Source: an uncultured Porphyromonadaceae bacterium (GTDB lineage Bacteria; Bacteroidota; Bacteroidia; Bacteroidales; Muribaculaceae). Taken from it: a stretch of DNA of 48,304 bases. Below the pieces are notes generated by a model. The model made no database searches and was not told the DNA's origin. It saw only the letters and a list, made by a program, of their open reading frames with translations. Both the position numbers and the translations under genes were made by a program. Each line of letters starts with the position of its first letter. The first letter of the stretch is position 1. Positions 1 through 7,889 of the stretch are shown in pieces. Where the stretch lies: assembly GCA_945873625.1 (NCBI GenBank), contig CAMCDS010000017.1:1-48304 (forward strand). The letters run 5' to 3'.

Positions 1-634
1 GCCCGGCAGTGGAGAGGGTGCCCTGTCCGCTGAGAGCGGCGCCAAGCACTTTCTTGCCGCTGAGGTCGTAGAGAGCCACGTCGGCGGTGCCTTCGAAGCT
101 ATACTCGATGCCGCCGTTCACGGGACGGAAGTCGTTGTCGATGCCGATAACGGACACGGCGTTTTCGCCTTTGTCAAGCGTGATGGTGAAGGAAACGAGC
201 GTCGACTCGTCGCCTACATAGTTGGCCGATACATTGGCAGTTACCACGGGGATATCCTCATATTTGAGGGGTGAGCCGAGGAACATGTATTCGAAGCGGG
301 TGTTGGTCATCTTGCCGGCTTCGAGGTTGTCGGATACCGTAACGCTCTTGCCTGACTTGCACTGGCCGCCGAGGCAGAACTGAATCTCCTGACCCGAGGT
401 ACATTCTACAGTGGCAGTTACCTGACCGGCAACGTCGCCCATGATATAAAGGTGCGGGTCGAGAAGGCCCATGATGCCCTCCTCAGTTTCCATTATCTTC
501 TCGAGGCAGCTTACGGTAATCTCCTTGCCCGGCTCTACCTTTTCGGTCTGATTGAGGTAGAAAGTCAGCTCTTTGGCCGACATCGATGCAGTGGCTGCGA
601 GGGCGAGTGCAGCTGCGAAGTAAATTTTCTTCAT
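1..634 (-). CDS. Secreted protein with C-terminal sorting-like tail, 3' end cut by window edge
   Basis: The frame opens at ATG 634 and stays open to the left edge, so only about the first 211 residues are present. It begins with a clear signal peptide (MKKIYFAAALALAATASMSA). The body is beta-rich with no recognised enzyme motif, and contains two cysteines in the stretch FCLGGQCKSG. Near the edge it reads YSFEGTADVALYDLSGKKVL, the pattern of a Bacteroidetes C-terminal tail (VxLYDLSGK) used for type IX secretion or surface anchoring. It is the most distal visible gene after the Omp28-like gene, 100 bp away with a hairpin in the gap. An extracytoplasmic role alongside the thiol proteins upstream is inference; the function is unknown. 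Confidence 0.75.
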   Translation of the reverse strand, partial: MKKIYFAAALALAATASMSAKELTFYLNQTEKVEPGKEITVSCLEKIMETEEGIMGLLDPHLYIMGDVAGQVTATVECTSGQEIQFCLGGQCKSGKSVTVSDNLEAGKMTNTRFEYMFLGSPLKYEDIPVVTANVSANYVGDESTLVSFTITLDKGENAVSVIGIDNDFRPVNGGIEYSFEGTADVALYDLSGKKVLGAALSGQGTLSTAG

Positions 635-672
635 ATTCTGTTGGTTTTAAAGATTGGTTGTTTCAGGGTTTT

Positions 673-704
673 GAAGGGCAGCCGTTCATGCCGGACTGCC
701 CTTC
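673..704 (-). other. Intra-operon hairpin
   Basis: GAAGGGCAG (673-681) pairs with CTGCCCTTC (696-704), and the stem continues inward through CCG/CGG with one bulge. There is no T-tract on the minus strand, so it is more likely an attenuator or an mRNA-processing or stability hairpin between the Omp28-like gene and the last gene than a full terminator. Confidence 0.4.
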
Positions 705-734
705 GATATGGTTTTCTCTGCCGGCGGAAAGGGG

Positions 735-1595
735 TCATTCGGCAGCGGGCACCACCTTGTGGCGCACCACCTGCTGCACACCCTTACCGTCCTCATAGAC
801 GTAGGCGATTACGTAAAGATTGTCGATGGCCCAGCGTTCCTTGTCGTTATAGCGGCAGTCGACCGAAGCCTCAAACTCCGAAGCCTCGCCGGGAGTGAGG
901 GTAATCTTCTCTCCGGGCATGCTCTTCACCATTGCGCGAAGCACATTGTTGTGGATATAGTTGTTGTCGGTCTTGTCGGGGAAACGCTGCATGGCCTGGA
1001 TGCCGTCTTCCGTAATCCAGTACTGCACATAAAGGTTGCCGTGCTGCTCATGGGAGGTAACGGTGGCCTTGATGTCGATGCGGCCGTTTTCAGTGCCTGC
1101 GGCGGCCTCTTTGGCTGCGTAGGTTGTCTCTACCTTAAGCTCGATGTCGGTTGCCTGAGAGAGGGCGGCACGCACGGCAGCGGGCCATTGGTCGAAGTTC
1201 ATCGACTGCCCGGTGAGGTTGATCACGCCGCGCGGCCACGTGTCAATCGACCAAGCCTCGTTGAGGGCACGTCCTTCAGCCACCATGAGGCCAACGAGAC
1301 CCGAGTTGAAGTTGGTGATCTCGACGGGCATGGCGAGCGAGCCGCCGTGCACGCTGACAGCCACAAGCTTGTCGCGGCCATACTGCTCTTCGAGCTGCTC
1401 GATGGCCTCGTGGGCGGCCGGGCAGTTGACACACATCTGGCCGGTGAAGTCCACGAGCAACGCTCCGCGTTCCACTTCGATTTTCGGAAGTTCGATATAA
1501 CGGTCTCCCTCTTTGACGTCGTCGCAGGCGGTGAACGCCATTCCAGAGAGGAGGGCGGCCGATGCGAGAATTTGTATATGTTTCTTGAAATTCAT
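735..1595 (-). CDS. Omp28-related lipoprotein with thioredoxin-like CxxC
   Basis: 286 residues. The N-terminus has a signal sequence and a likely lipobox ending at Cys24 (GMAFTAC), so it is probably a lipoprotein. Residues about 44-70 hold a thioredoxin-fold start, VDFTGQMCVNCPAAHEAI, with Cys55 and Cys58 as the candidate redox pair. This is characteristic of the Omp28-related outer-membrane protein family, named after a Porphyromonas antigen. The C-terminal half is beta-rich. It lies 24 bp downstream of the DUF6029 gene and co-directional with tlpA and dsbD, so a role in extracytoplasmic thiol exchange is a reasonable inference. The substrate is unknown. Confidence 0.8.
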   Translation of the reverse strand: MNFKKHIQILASAALLSGMAFTACDDVKEGDRYIELPKIEVERGALLVDFTGQMCVNCPAAHEAIEQLEEQYGRDKLVAVSVHGGSLAMPVEITNFNSGLVGLMVAEGRALNEAWSIDTWPRGVINLTGQSMNFDQWPAAVRAALSQATDIELKVETTYAAKEAAAGTENGRIDIKATVTSHEQHGNLYVQYWITEDGIQAMQRFPDKTDNNYIHNNVLRAMVKSMPGEKITLTPGEASEFEASVDCRYNDKERWAIDNLYVIAYVYEDGKGVQQVVRHKVVPAAE

Positions 1596-1619
1596 ATAGT
1601 TCTGCTGTTGTATCGAGGG

Positions 1620-3332
1620 TTAGAAGTTATACGTATAGTTGACCTGAAGGCCGTGCATGGCGGGCACCTCGCGGCAAACGCCGCCCGAGCAGTTGAAGCC
1701 CTGACGAGTGCGGCCGTAAGACACCATGAGACGATTCGACTTGTAGCTGCCCGTAACGCCAAACATATAGTAGTGGTTGCCGGTATCGCCGCAGTTCCAC
1801 ATGTCGCTGACGGTTACCATCAGCCAGGGGTTCCACGAGAACTCGAGCAGACCGTAGGCCCAGTCTTTCTGGTCCTGCTTGCTGAAGAGGTACTGAAGCT
1901 CGCCGCGGAGGGTGAATTTGCGGTTGAACTTATACTTGGCGTCGGCCACAAGGATGTTGGTGCGGATATATTTCTCGTCGGTCTCCACGATTTTCAACAC
2001 CTTGTTGTTGAAAAACTGGTTCATATACATGAACGTCATCTGGAACTTGGGCGAGAATTTCTTTTCCACCTGCAGGTTTACGTCGAAATAGTTGGACGTT
2101 CCCATCTTGAAGAAGGGGGTCGAATATCCGTTTGTGCCCATGATTGAGTTCACGGTCTGGCCGTCGATGATTGCCTTGGGGTCGCCCTCATGCACGAGCG
2201 AGCTGATGTAGCTGGCGTTGACGGTAACCTTCGTGCCGTATTTGCCGCCCAGCGGAGTCTTGCGCTTGAAGTTGTAGGTGAAAGCGCCCTGGAAGGCCCA
2301 TTCGCCGGGAGCGTACTGCGAGGCGTAGGGGTAGAGGGCGGGAAGCGCGTAGGTGTGCTGGTAGGCGAAGGCCGGCATGTTGTTGATGAAGGCCGAGATG
2401 CCCTCCATCTTGCGGCGCGAGCGGAACGCCATGTTCTCGCTGCGCTTGGCCTGCAGCAGCACGCTCATACCCTTCTTAGAGTAGGAGCCGCTGAGCATTA
2501 TGGCCGAGCCGTGGCGGTAGGTGTAGGTGTTGTCAAACGAGGGGTCCTGACCCTTCCACGCGTATTCGGCGAGCACGTTCCAGGGGCCGCTGTTGAACGA
2601 GCTGCGCACATCGAACGCATTGACGAATCCGGGGAGGTTGAGGCGGTAGTTGACGCCAGGCACCACGATTTCGTCGTCGTCCTCATGCTTGAGCACATAA
2701 GAGCCGCCGATCATCCATGTGGCGTTATGGTTGCGCAGGGCGGGCATCCACTGCTCCATGTAGACCTCGGCGTTGGCACCGTATACCTGGGCATGCTTGC
2801 TCCAGTCCCAGTAGCGGCGCTGGAGACCTCCGAGCACTGTGAGGCGCACGCCGTCGATGGCGTTTACGTTGAGGCGTCCGCCGCGGATGGCGTTGTCGAT
2901 GCCGAGCGCGCGTTCCTCGTAGGTGCGGAGGATGAAGCCCGAGCCGAACTGCTCGTAGAAGTCGCCGGCCGTGAGCTCGAAGCCCTTGTATTTACCTTTG
3001 ACGTAGATGTTGGAGAGACCCCAGCCCGAAAAGTCTTTCTCATATCCGGGGAGAGGCCATTTCATGAACTCGGCACGAATGCCGGCGTCTACGAAGCGGC
3101 TTGCCAGGTTGACGTCGGCGTAGGTGTTGAAGAGTATCTTCTGCTCGTAGGGGCCGTCGGCGCCGATTGCATGGTCGATTTCGGGAAACACGATGTCGGC
3201 CTGCACCGAACCGTGCACGGCCACCTTGTTCTCGGCCTGGGCGGCGGGGATGGCGGCAAGAGCGAGCGCCGGCAGGAGCGCGCCCTTCACGAGGGCGGCT
3301 GCCGACGCTTTGCCGTTGATAAGCTTTTTCAT
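1620..3332 (-). CDS. DUF6029 family outer-membrane beta-barrel protein
   Basis: 570 residues with an N-terminal signal peptide ending around AIPAAQA. The rest alternates short hydrophobic/aromatic strands and polar turns and ends in an aromatic-rich strand (VNYTYNF) with a terminal Phe, typical of an outer-membrane barrel. N-terminal segments such as LFNTYADVNLASRF and GDFYEQFGSG match my memory of DUF6029, a Bacteroidetes family found beside TlpA and Omp28 genes. It starts 15 bp after tlpA and precedes the Omp28-like gene by 24 bp, so all are probably co-transcribed. No catalytic motif is visible; a porin or scaffold role for the redox proteins is inference. Confidence 0.75.
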   Translation of the reverse strand: MKKLINGKASAAALVKGALLPALALAAIPAAQAENKVAVHGSVQADIVFPEIDHAIGADGPYEQKILFNTYADVNLASRFVDAGIRAEFMKWPLPGYEKDFSGWGLSNIYVKGKYKGFELTAGDFYEQFGSGFILRTYEERALGIDNAIRGGRLNVNAIDGVRLTVLGGLQRRYWDWSKHAQVYGANAEVYMEQWMPALRNHNATWMIGGSYVLKHEDDDEIVVPGVNYRLNLPGFVNAFDVRSSFNSGPWNVLAEYAWKGQDPSFDNTYTYRHGSAIMLSGSYSKKGMSVLLQAKRSENMAFRSRRKMEGISAFINNMPAFAYQHTYALPALYPYASQYAPGEWAFQGAFTYNFKRKTPLGGKYGTKVTVNASYISSLVHEGDPKAIIDGQTVNSIMGTNGYSTPFFKMGTSNYFDVNLQVEKKFSPKFQMTFMYMNQFFNNKVLKIVETDEKYIRTNILVADAKYKFNRKFTLRGELQYLFSKQDQKDWAYGLLEFSWNPWLMVTVSDMWNCGDTGNHYYMFGVTGSYKSNRLMVSYGRTRQGFNCSGGVCREVPAMHGLQVNYTYNF

Positions 3333-3347
3333 CGCCTGCTGGGATTA

Positions 3348-3845
3348 TTATTTGTTGACCAGTTCCTTGATGAGTTCATAGAGGTGGTCTTCCGAGCCTT
3401 CGGTGTAGCCGGAGTGCGACTCAACGATTTTGCCGTTGCCGTCTACCACCACCACGTGGGGCACGTTGGCGGCGCCCATGGCGCGCTGGAAGTCGCCGCT
3501 GGGGTCGAGGAGCACTTCATATTCCCAACCGCTGGCGTCGACCACGGGCTTCACTTTCGTTACGTCCTGAGCCTTGTCGACCGAGACGGCATAGAGCTTC
3601 ACGCCGGTCTCTTCCTGCCAGTCGGCATATACCTCGCTGATTGCCTTGAGCTCGCGGCGGCAGGGTTTGCACCAGGTGGCCCAGAAGCTGATGATGAAGG
3701 GCTTGCCGTCGTTAGAGAGGGTGGCTGTGTCGACGGGCTTGCCGCTGAGGTCTTTGAGCTGTACGGAGGGCAACTGTGCCGATGCTCCGAGAGCCGTGCA
3801 GACGAGTATGGCCGCTACGGCGAGAATCTTAGCAAATAATTTCAT
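3348..3845 (-). CDS. TlpA-like periplasmic thioredoxin
   Basis: 165 residues: a signal peptide (cleavage near ALGASA), then a compact TlpA/AhpC-TSA thioredoxin domain. The active site is WATWCKPCRRE with Cys59 and Cys62, and a cis-proline-like VPHVVVVDGNG segment follows near residue 130. Such proteins act in the periplasm as dithiol reductants or oxidoreductases. It is the first gene of a unit (tlpA, DUF6029, Omp28, secreted protein) and has its own promoter at 3966-3996, leaving a leader of about 115 nt. The DsbD-like gene lies immediately upstream on the same strand and is the expected electron donor. Confidence 0.88.
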   Translation of the reverse strand: MKLFAKILAVAAILVCTALGASAQLPSVQLKDLSGKPVDTATLSNDGKPFIISFWATWCKPCRRELKAISEVYADWQEETGVKLYAVSVDKAQDVTKVKPVVDASGWEYEVLLDPSGDFQRAMGAANVPHVVVVDGNGKIVESHSGYTEGSEDHLYELIKELVNK

Positions 3846-3932
3846 GATGTAGAATCTTTAATTGTTTCAGAATCTGAGAATTTACCCGGGTGTCCGAAAA
3901 GCGGCGATGAGGCCTTTCCCGCCGGGGTGGCG

Positions 3933-3955
3933 GCGCCGGCCTGGGCCGGAGGCGC
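3933..3955 (-). other. GC-rich hairpin in tlpA 5' leader
   Basis: GCGCC-GGCC and GGCC-GGA-GGCGC face each other with a 2-nt loop and a 3-nt bulge, inside the leader between the tlpA promoter and its start codon. It could affect mRNA stability or translation. No known riboswitch is recognised. Confidence 0.3.
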
Positions 3956-3965
3956 TTTCATGCCG

Positions 3966-3996
3966 TAAAGTTATAGCGTTTGGCCCGTTCGCGCAA
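3966..3996 (-). promoter_or_regulatory. Promoter of tlpA operon
   Basis: Read on the minus strand: TTTG (-33, core at 3994-3996), 20 nt, then TAACTTTA at 3966-3973. This is the Bacteroidetes sigma-ABfr pattern with one deviation, the last base of TAnnTTTG. Confidence 0.6.
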
Positions 3997-4041
3997 ATAA
4001 TTCGGTTTCCGGATATGATTTTTTAACTTAAATCTTGTTAA

Positions 4042-4077
4042 CGAAGCCTCCGGCAGGCGTTCTGGCCGGAGGCTTCG
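4042..4077 (-). terminator. Terminator after dsbD-like gene
   Basis: A perfect 13-bp inverted repeat (CGAAGCCTCCGGC, 4042-4054; complement 4065-4077) with a 10-nt loop lies 14 bp past the DsbD stop codon. The following minus-strand sequence is AT-rich but lacks an unbroken T-run. Confidence 0.65.
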
Positions 4078-4091
4078 GAGTATTTCAGGGG

Positions 4092-6113
4092 TTATTCGGC
4101 GGGCTGCCGTTTCGTGTCGAACGTCTTGACGGCGTTGTTGAGGAAGTCTTTGTACTTACCTACATTCTCGTCGAAGGCGTATGAGGGCGAGACGGGCTTC
4201 GCGTCGGCGTCGAGCACCACGTAGTAGGGCTGGGCGTTGGCGCCGAACTTGGAGCGCTGCAGGTAGCTCCACTTGTCGCCCACGGTGCGGAGCGTGCGCT
4301 CGGTGCCGTCGGTCTCCTTCACCTTCACGGGCTGCGGAAGCGGCTGCTTGTCGTCGACCATGAGGGTTACGAGGATAAACTTGTCGTCGATCATGTTCTT
4401 CACCTCGGGGTCGGTCCATACGGCGGCCTCCATCTTGCGGCAGTTGACGCAGCCGTAGCCCGAGAAGTCGACGAGCACGGGCTTGCCGGCGGCCTTGCCC
4501 ATACGGATAGCCTCGTCGAAGTCCATCGTCTTGGCGTGGACCTCACCGTCGTAGAGCGAGAAGTCCTGCGTGGTCAACGGGGGAGCGAAGGCGCTGGTGC
4601 TCTTGAGGGGAGCGCCCCAGAGGCCGGGAAGCATGTAGACTGCGAAGGCCATCGAGATCACGCCGAGCATGAAGCGGGTGATGCCAACCTTCTCCACCTT
4701 GTCGTCGTGGGGGAAGCGGATCTTGCCCCAGAGATAGATGGCAAGGAGCGCGAAGATCACGATCCAGAGCGAGAGGAACACCTCGCGGTCGAGGATGCGC
4801 CAGCCGTATGCGAGGTCGGCCACGGAGAGGAACTTGAGCGAGAGGGCGAGCTCGAGGAAGCCGAGCACCACTTTTACAGTGTTGAGCCAGCCGCCGCTCT
4901 TGGGCATCGACTTAAGCCACGAGGGGAAGATGGCGAAGAGCGTGAAGGGGAGCGCGAGCGCGAGCGCGAAGGCACCCATGCCGACGGCGGGCGAGATGAA
5001 GTTGGAGGTGGCGGCGGCCTCTACGAGGAGGGTGCCGATGATCGGGCCGGTGCAGGAGAACGATACGAGCACCAGCGTGAAGGCCATGAAGAAGATGCTG
5101 AGATAGCCCGAAGTGCTGTCGACCTTTGAGTCGACCGAGTTGGTCCACTTCGAAGGGAGCGTAAGCTCGAATCCGCCCATGAACGAGAAGGCGAAGAGCA
5201 CGAGGAGGAGGAAGAAGATGATGTTGAAGAGTGCGCTTGTGGCAAGCTCGTTGAGGGCCGAGGCGCCGAAGATGGCCGTTACGGCTATGCCCAGGGCCAG
5301 ATAGATGACGATGATCGAGAGGCCGTAGATGATGCCCGAGCGGATGGCCTTGGCTCGCTCCTTGTTCTGCTTGAGGAAGAAGCTGACTGTCATCGGAATC
5401 ATGGGCCATACGCAGGGGGTCATAAGCGCGATGAGGCCGCCGATGAAGCCGGCTATGAAGATATACCAGATGCTGCGGCTCTCCTCGTCCTTGTCTTCCT
5501 CGAGAGCCTTGATTTCAGCCTCGACGTTGGTCCACCACGACTTGTCGGCATCCGAGCCGCTCAGGTCGGCGGCGGGGAGAAGTGTCTCGGCGGCGTGAAC
5601 CGAGTCGGTGTTCTCCACCACGGCCTCCACCTGCTCCTCTTCGGCTTCCTTGGCTGCCGCGGGGTCTACCTTGCCCTTGCCGCTCAGCGACTTGGAGGCG
5701 AACACCGGGTAGCAGCCGCCGTCGTTGCAGGTCTGGCCCTTGATTTCGACGCCTACCGAGAATTTCTCGGCCGTCGGCTTCAGCTTCTGGGTGAATGTAA
5801 CGCTATTGGAGAAGAAATACTGGTCGACCATGAAGACGTCGTCGTATTCCTTTGTATATTTCTTATTGGCTACCGGCTTGCCGTCGAGCTTACACCCCTT
5901 GGGAGTGATGTAGAACTCGAGGGGCTGCGAGCCTCCTGCCGGGTTTTCCGGGGCGTAAAGGTGAAATCCCGGAGCGATTGTGGCTGTCATCACCACCTTC
6001 GGCGAATCGGTGTTGTCGCCTTCGAGTCTGATGGTCCAGCTCACCTCGTTTGCTGCGAAAGTACATATTGCCACGCAGACAAAAACTAACGAGAGGAATA
6101 ATCTTTTAATCAT
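4092..6113 (-). CDS. dsbD: DsbD-like thiol:disulfide interchange protein
   Basis: 673 residues in the classical three-part order. Residues 1-21 are a signal peptide. Residues ~22-145 form a DsbD N-terminal (DsbC-like) domain with the pair in TCNDGGCYP (Cys129, Cys134). Residues ~215-500 form the multi-helix membrane domain with intramembrane cysteines in TPCVWP (Cys234) and SFSCTGP (Cys354). Residues ~520-673 form a thioredoxin domain with YGCVNCRKME (Cys555, Cys558). DsbD moves electrons from cytoplasmic thioredoxin across the inner membrane to periplasmic thiol proteins. All three Cys pairs are intact. It sits upstream of the TlpA/Omp28 unit, which probably contains its clients, and has its own promoter and terminator. 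A family member may also be annotated as cytochrome c biogenesis protein. Confidence 0.92.
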   Translation of the reverse strand: MIKRLFLSLVFVCVAICTFAANEVSWTIRLEGDNTDSPKVVMTATIAPGFHLYAPENPAGGSQPLEFYITPKGCKLDGKPVANKKYTKEYDDVFMVDQYFFSNSVTFTQKLKPTAEKFSVGVEIKGQTCNDGGCYPVFASKSLSGKGKVDPAAAKEAEEEQVEAVVENTDSVHAAETLLPAADLSGSDADKSWWTNVEAEIKALEEDKDEESRSIWYIFIAGFIGGLIALMTPCVWPMIPMTVSFFLKQNKERAKAIRSGIIYGLSIIVIYLALGIAVTAIFGASALNELATSALFNIIFFLLLVLFAFSFMGGFELTLPSKWTNSVDSKVDSTSGYLSIFFMAFTLVLVSFSCTGPIIGTLLVEAAATSNFISPAVGMGAFALALALPFTLFAIFPSWLKSMPKSGGWLNTVKVVLGFLELALSLKFLSVADLAYGWRILDREVFLSLWIVIFALLAIYLWGKIRFPHDDKVEKVGITRFMLGVISMAFAVYMLPGLWGAPLKSTSAFAPPLTTQDFSLYDGEVHAKTMDFDEAIRMGKAAGKPVLVDFSGYGCVNCRKMEAAVWTDPEVKNMIDDKFILVTLMVDDKQPLPQPVKVKETDGTERTLRTVGDKWSYLQRSKFGANAQPYYVVLDADAKPVSPSYAFDENVGKYKDFLNNAVKTFDTKRQPAE

Positions 6114-6168
6114 AATTTTATAGCGATGGTTCGGTTAGATTAAATCATGGTAAGACTTAAAGATTGCG

Positions 6169-6198
6169 CAAAGTTAGCTATTTTTCTCAAACCAGCAA
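6169..6198 (-). promoter_or_regulatory. Promoter of dsbD-like gene
   Basis: Minus strand: TTG (6196-6198), exactly 19 nt, TAACTTTG (6169-6176). It matches the Bacteroidetes consensus at every position and lies 56 bp upstream of the ATG. Confidence 0.8.
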
Positions 6199-6376
6199 AA
6201 ACTGAATCAGAATTATCTCCAAAAAAATTGTTCTATTTATTAAAAACAGTACATTCGCGCGCCTCCGGCTCTCCATCATGCATCTTTTCAACAAATTCAG
6301 CCCTCTCCCACTTCGGCCGCAACACCTGTGCAATACCTCGGCCTTAATTGCAGTTAACTTCCGCGCCGAAAGAAAA
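6199..6376. other. Intergenic stretch with nothing recognised
   Basis: Sequence between the dsbD promoter and the terminator of the oxidoreductase operon. I see no gene, repeat or promoter in it. Confidence 0.5.
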
Positions 6377-6404
6377 AAATCCGACGTCTCACGACGCCGG
6401 ATTT
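6377..6404 (-). terminator. Terminator of the nfnA-gltA operon
   Basis: AAATCCGaCGTC and GACGcCGGATTT form a 12-bp stem with one mismatch and a TCAC loop. On the minus strand the stem is followed by a strong T-tract (plus-strand A-run at 6372-6379). A short repeat (6450-6492) lies between the gene end and this terminator. Confidence 0.8.
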
Positions 6405-6449
6405 CACTTTTACTATTATCATGAAAAAAATTCAATCAACCTGTATCTT

Positions 6450-6492
6450 AGAGTATGTTTAAATCAATTCGTGTTAAACTCAAACATACTCT
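6450..6492. repeat. 43-bp end-only copy of the AGAGTATG repeat element
   Basis: A near-perfect hairpin (AGAGTATGTTTAAAT ... TTAAACTCAAACATACTCT). It is almost identical to one terminal block of the ~196-bp copies at 18044-18240 and 38389-38583 but lacks their central core. It lies 5 bp past the gltA stop codon and upstream of that operon's terminator. Confidence 0.8.
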
Positions 6493-6497
6493 TAAGG

Positions 6498-7889
6498 TCA
6501 GGCCTTTCCTTTCAGATACTCGTCGATGGCCTTCGCAGCCTTGCGGCCGGCGCCCATGGCGAGAATCACTGTCGCGGCGCCCGTTACGGCGTCGCCGCCG
6601 GCAAACACGCCCTCGCGGCTCGTGCGTCCCTCCTCGTCGGCCACGATGCAACCCTTGCGGTTGGTGTCGAGGCCTTTGGTGGTCGACTTGATGAGCGGGT
6701 TGGGGCTGGTGCCGAGAGCCATGATCACCACATCGCAGTCGATGTTGAAATCACTGCCCTCCACCTTCACCGGGCTGCGGCGGCCGCTCTCGTCGGGCTC
6801 GCCGAGCTCCATGCGCACGCACTTGATGCCGTTCACCCAGCCCTTCTCGTCGCCGGTGATGGCTGTCGGGTTGGTGAGCATCTGGAAGTCGATGCCCTCC
6901 TGCTTGGCGTGGTGCACTTCCTCCACGCGTGCCGGAAGCTCAGCCTCCGAACGGCGGTAGACGATAACCGAATCGGCGCCGAGACGCTTGGCGGTGCGCA
7001 CGGCGTCCATGGCCACGTTGCCGCCGCCTACCACCACCACCTTGCGGCCGGCGTAGATCGGCGTGTCGTAGCGCTCGTCGTAAGCCTTCATCAGGTTGGC
7101 GCGGGTAAGGAACTCATTGGCCGAATACACGCCGTTGAGGTTCTCGCCGGGGATGCCCATGAAGCGCGGAAGTCCGGCTCCCGAGCCTACGAACACGGCG
7201 TCGAAGCCCTCGTGGTCGAGCAGGTCGTCGACGGTCATCGTGCGGCCGATAATCACGTCGGGTTCAATCTCCACGCCCAGACGCTTCACGGCCTCCACTT
7301 CCTTGGCCACGATGCGGTCTTTCGGCAGGCGGAACTCCGGAATGCCGTAGACGAGCACTCCGCCCACCTTATGGAGCGCCTCAAAAATCTTCACCTCATA
7401 GCCGGCGCGGGCAAGGTCTGACGCGCAGGCCAGTCCGGCCGGGCCGGAGCCAACGACGGCCACACGCTTGCCGTTGGGGCGGATGGAGGGCTGCTCGAGC
7501 TTGTCGGCGTTTTCGATGGCCCAGTCGCCCACGAAGCGCTCGAGCTTGCCGATGGCCACCGGCTCACCCTTGATGCCGAGCACGCAGTCGCCTTCGCACT
7601 GCGACTCCTGCGGACACACGCGGCCGCAGACGCTCGGCAGAGAGCTGTCGTTGTGGATTGTGGCTGCGGCGCCTGCCAGGTCGCCGTCCACTATGTGCTT
7701 GATGAAGCCCGGGATGTCAATATGCACGGGGCATTTGTTCACGCAGCGCGGGCGCGGGCAGTTGAGGCAGCGCGATGCCTCGAGGGCTGCCTCTTCGGCG
7801 TTGTAGCCATAGCACACCTCATCGAAATTGGTGGCGCGCACTTTCGGGTCCTGTTCCCTTACCGGAACTCTGGGTATCTTGTTAGCCAT
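6498..7889 (-). CDS. gltA: NADPH-dependent glutamate synthase / NfnB-type flavoprotein subunit
   Basis: 463 residues from ATG 7889, chosen because MANKIPRVPVREQDP is the usual family start and overlaps the upstream gene's stop by 8 nt; a longer frame upstream has no homologous character. Four cysteines (41, 44, 49, 53; CLNCPRPRCVNKCP) bind an N-terminal [4Fe-4S] cluster. A first Rossmann motif (VGSGPAGLACASDLARAGY) binds FAD, and a second (VVGGGNVAMDAVRTAKRLGA) binds NAD(P)H. It belongs to the GltB-small-subunit/GltA/NfnB family. Paired with the PyrK-like protein upstream it most likely forms an NfnAB-type ferredoxin:NADP oxidoreductase rather than a true glutamate synthase; no large GltB subunit is nearby. 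Confidence 0.88.
   Translation of the reverse strand: MANKIPRVPVREQDPKVRATNFDEVCYGYNAEEAALEASRCLNCPRPRCVNKCPVHIDIPGFIKHIVDGDLAGAAATIHNDSSLPSVCGRVCPQESQCEGDCVLGIKGEPVAIGKLERFVGDWAIENADKLEQPSIRPNGKRVAVVGSGPAGLACASDLARAGYEVKIFEALHKVGGVLVYGIPEFRLPKDRIVAKEVEAVKRLGVEIEPDVIIGRTMTVDDLLDHEGFDAVFVGSGAGLPRFMGIPGENLNGVYSANEFLTRANLMKAYDERYDTPIYAGRKVVVVGGGNVAMDAVRTAKRLGADSVIVYRRSEAELPARVEEVHHAKQEGIDFQMLTNPTAITGDEKGWVNGIKCVRMELGEPDESGRRSPVKVEGSDFNIDCDVVIMALGTSPNPLIKSTTKGLDTNRKGCIVADEEGRTSREGVFAGGDAVTGAATVILAMGAGRKAAKAIDEYLKGKA

Noticed and set aside
708..3839. Two long plus-strand frames (708-2147 and 2190-3839) opposite the Omp28, DUF6029 and TlpA genes
   Set aside because: Both are antisense to well-supported genes and show the same His/Val/Glu-rich shadow composition, without domain motifs.
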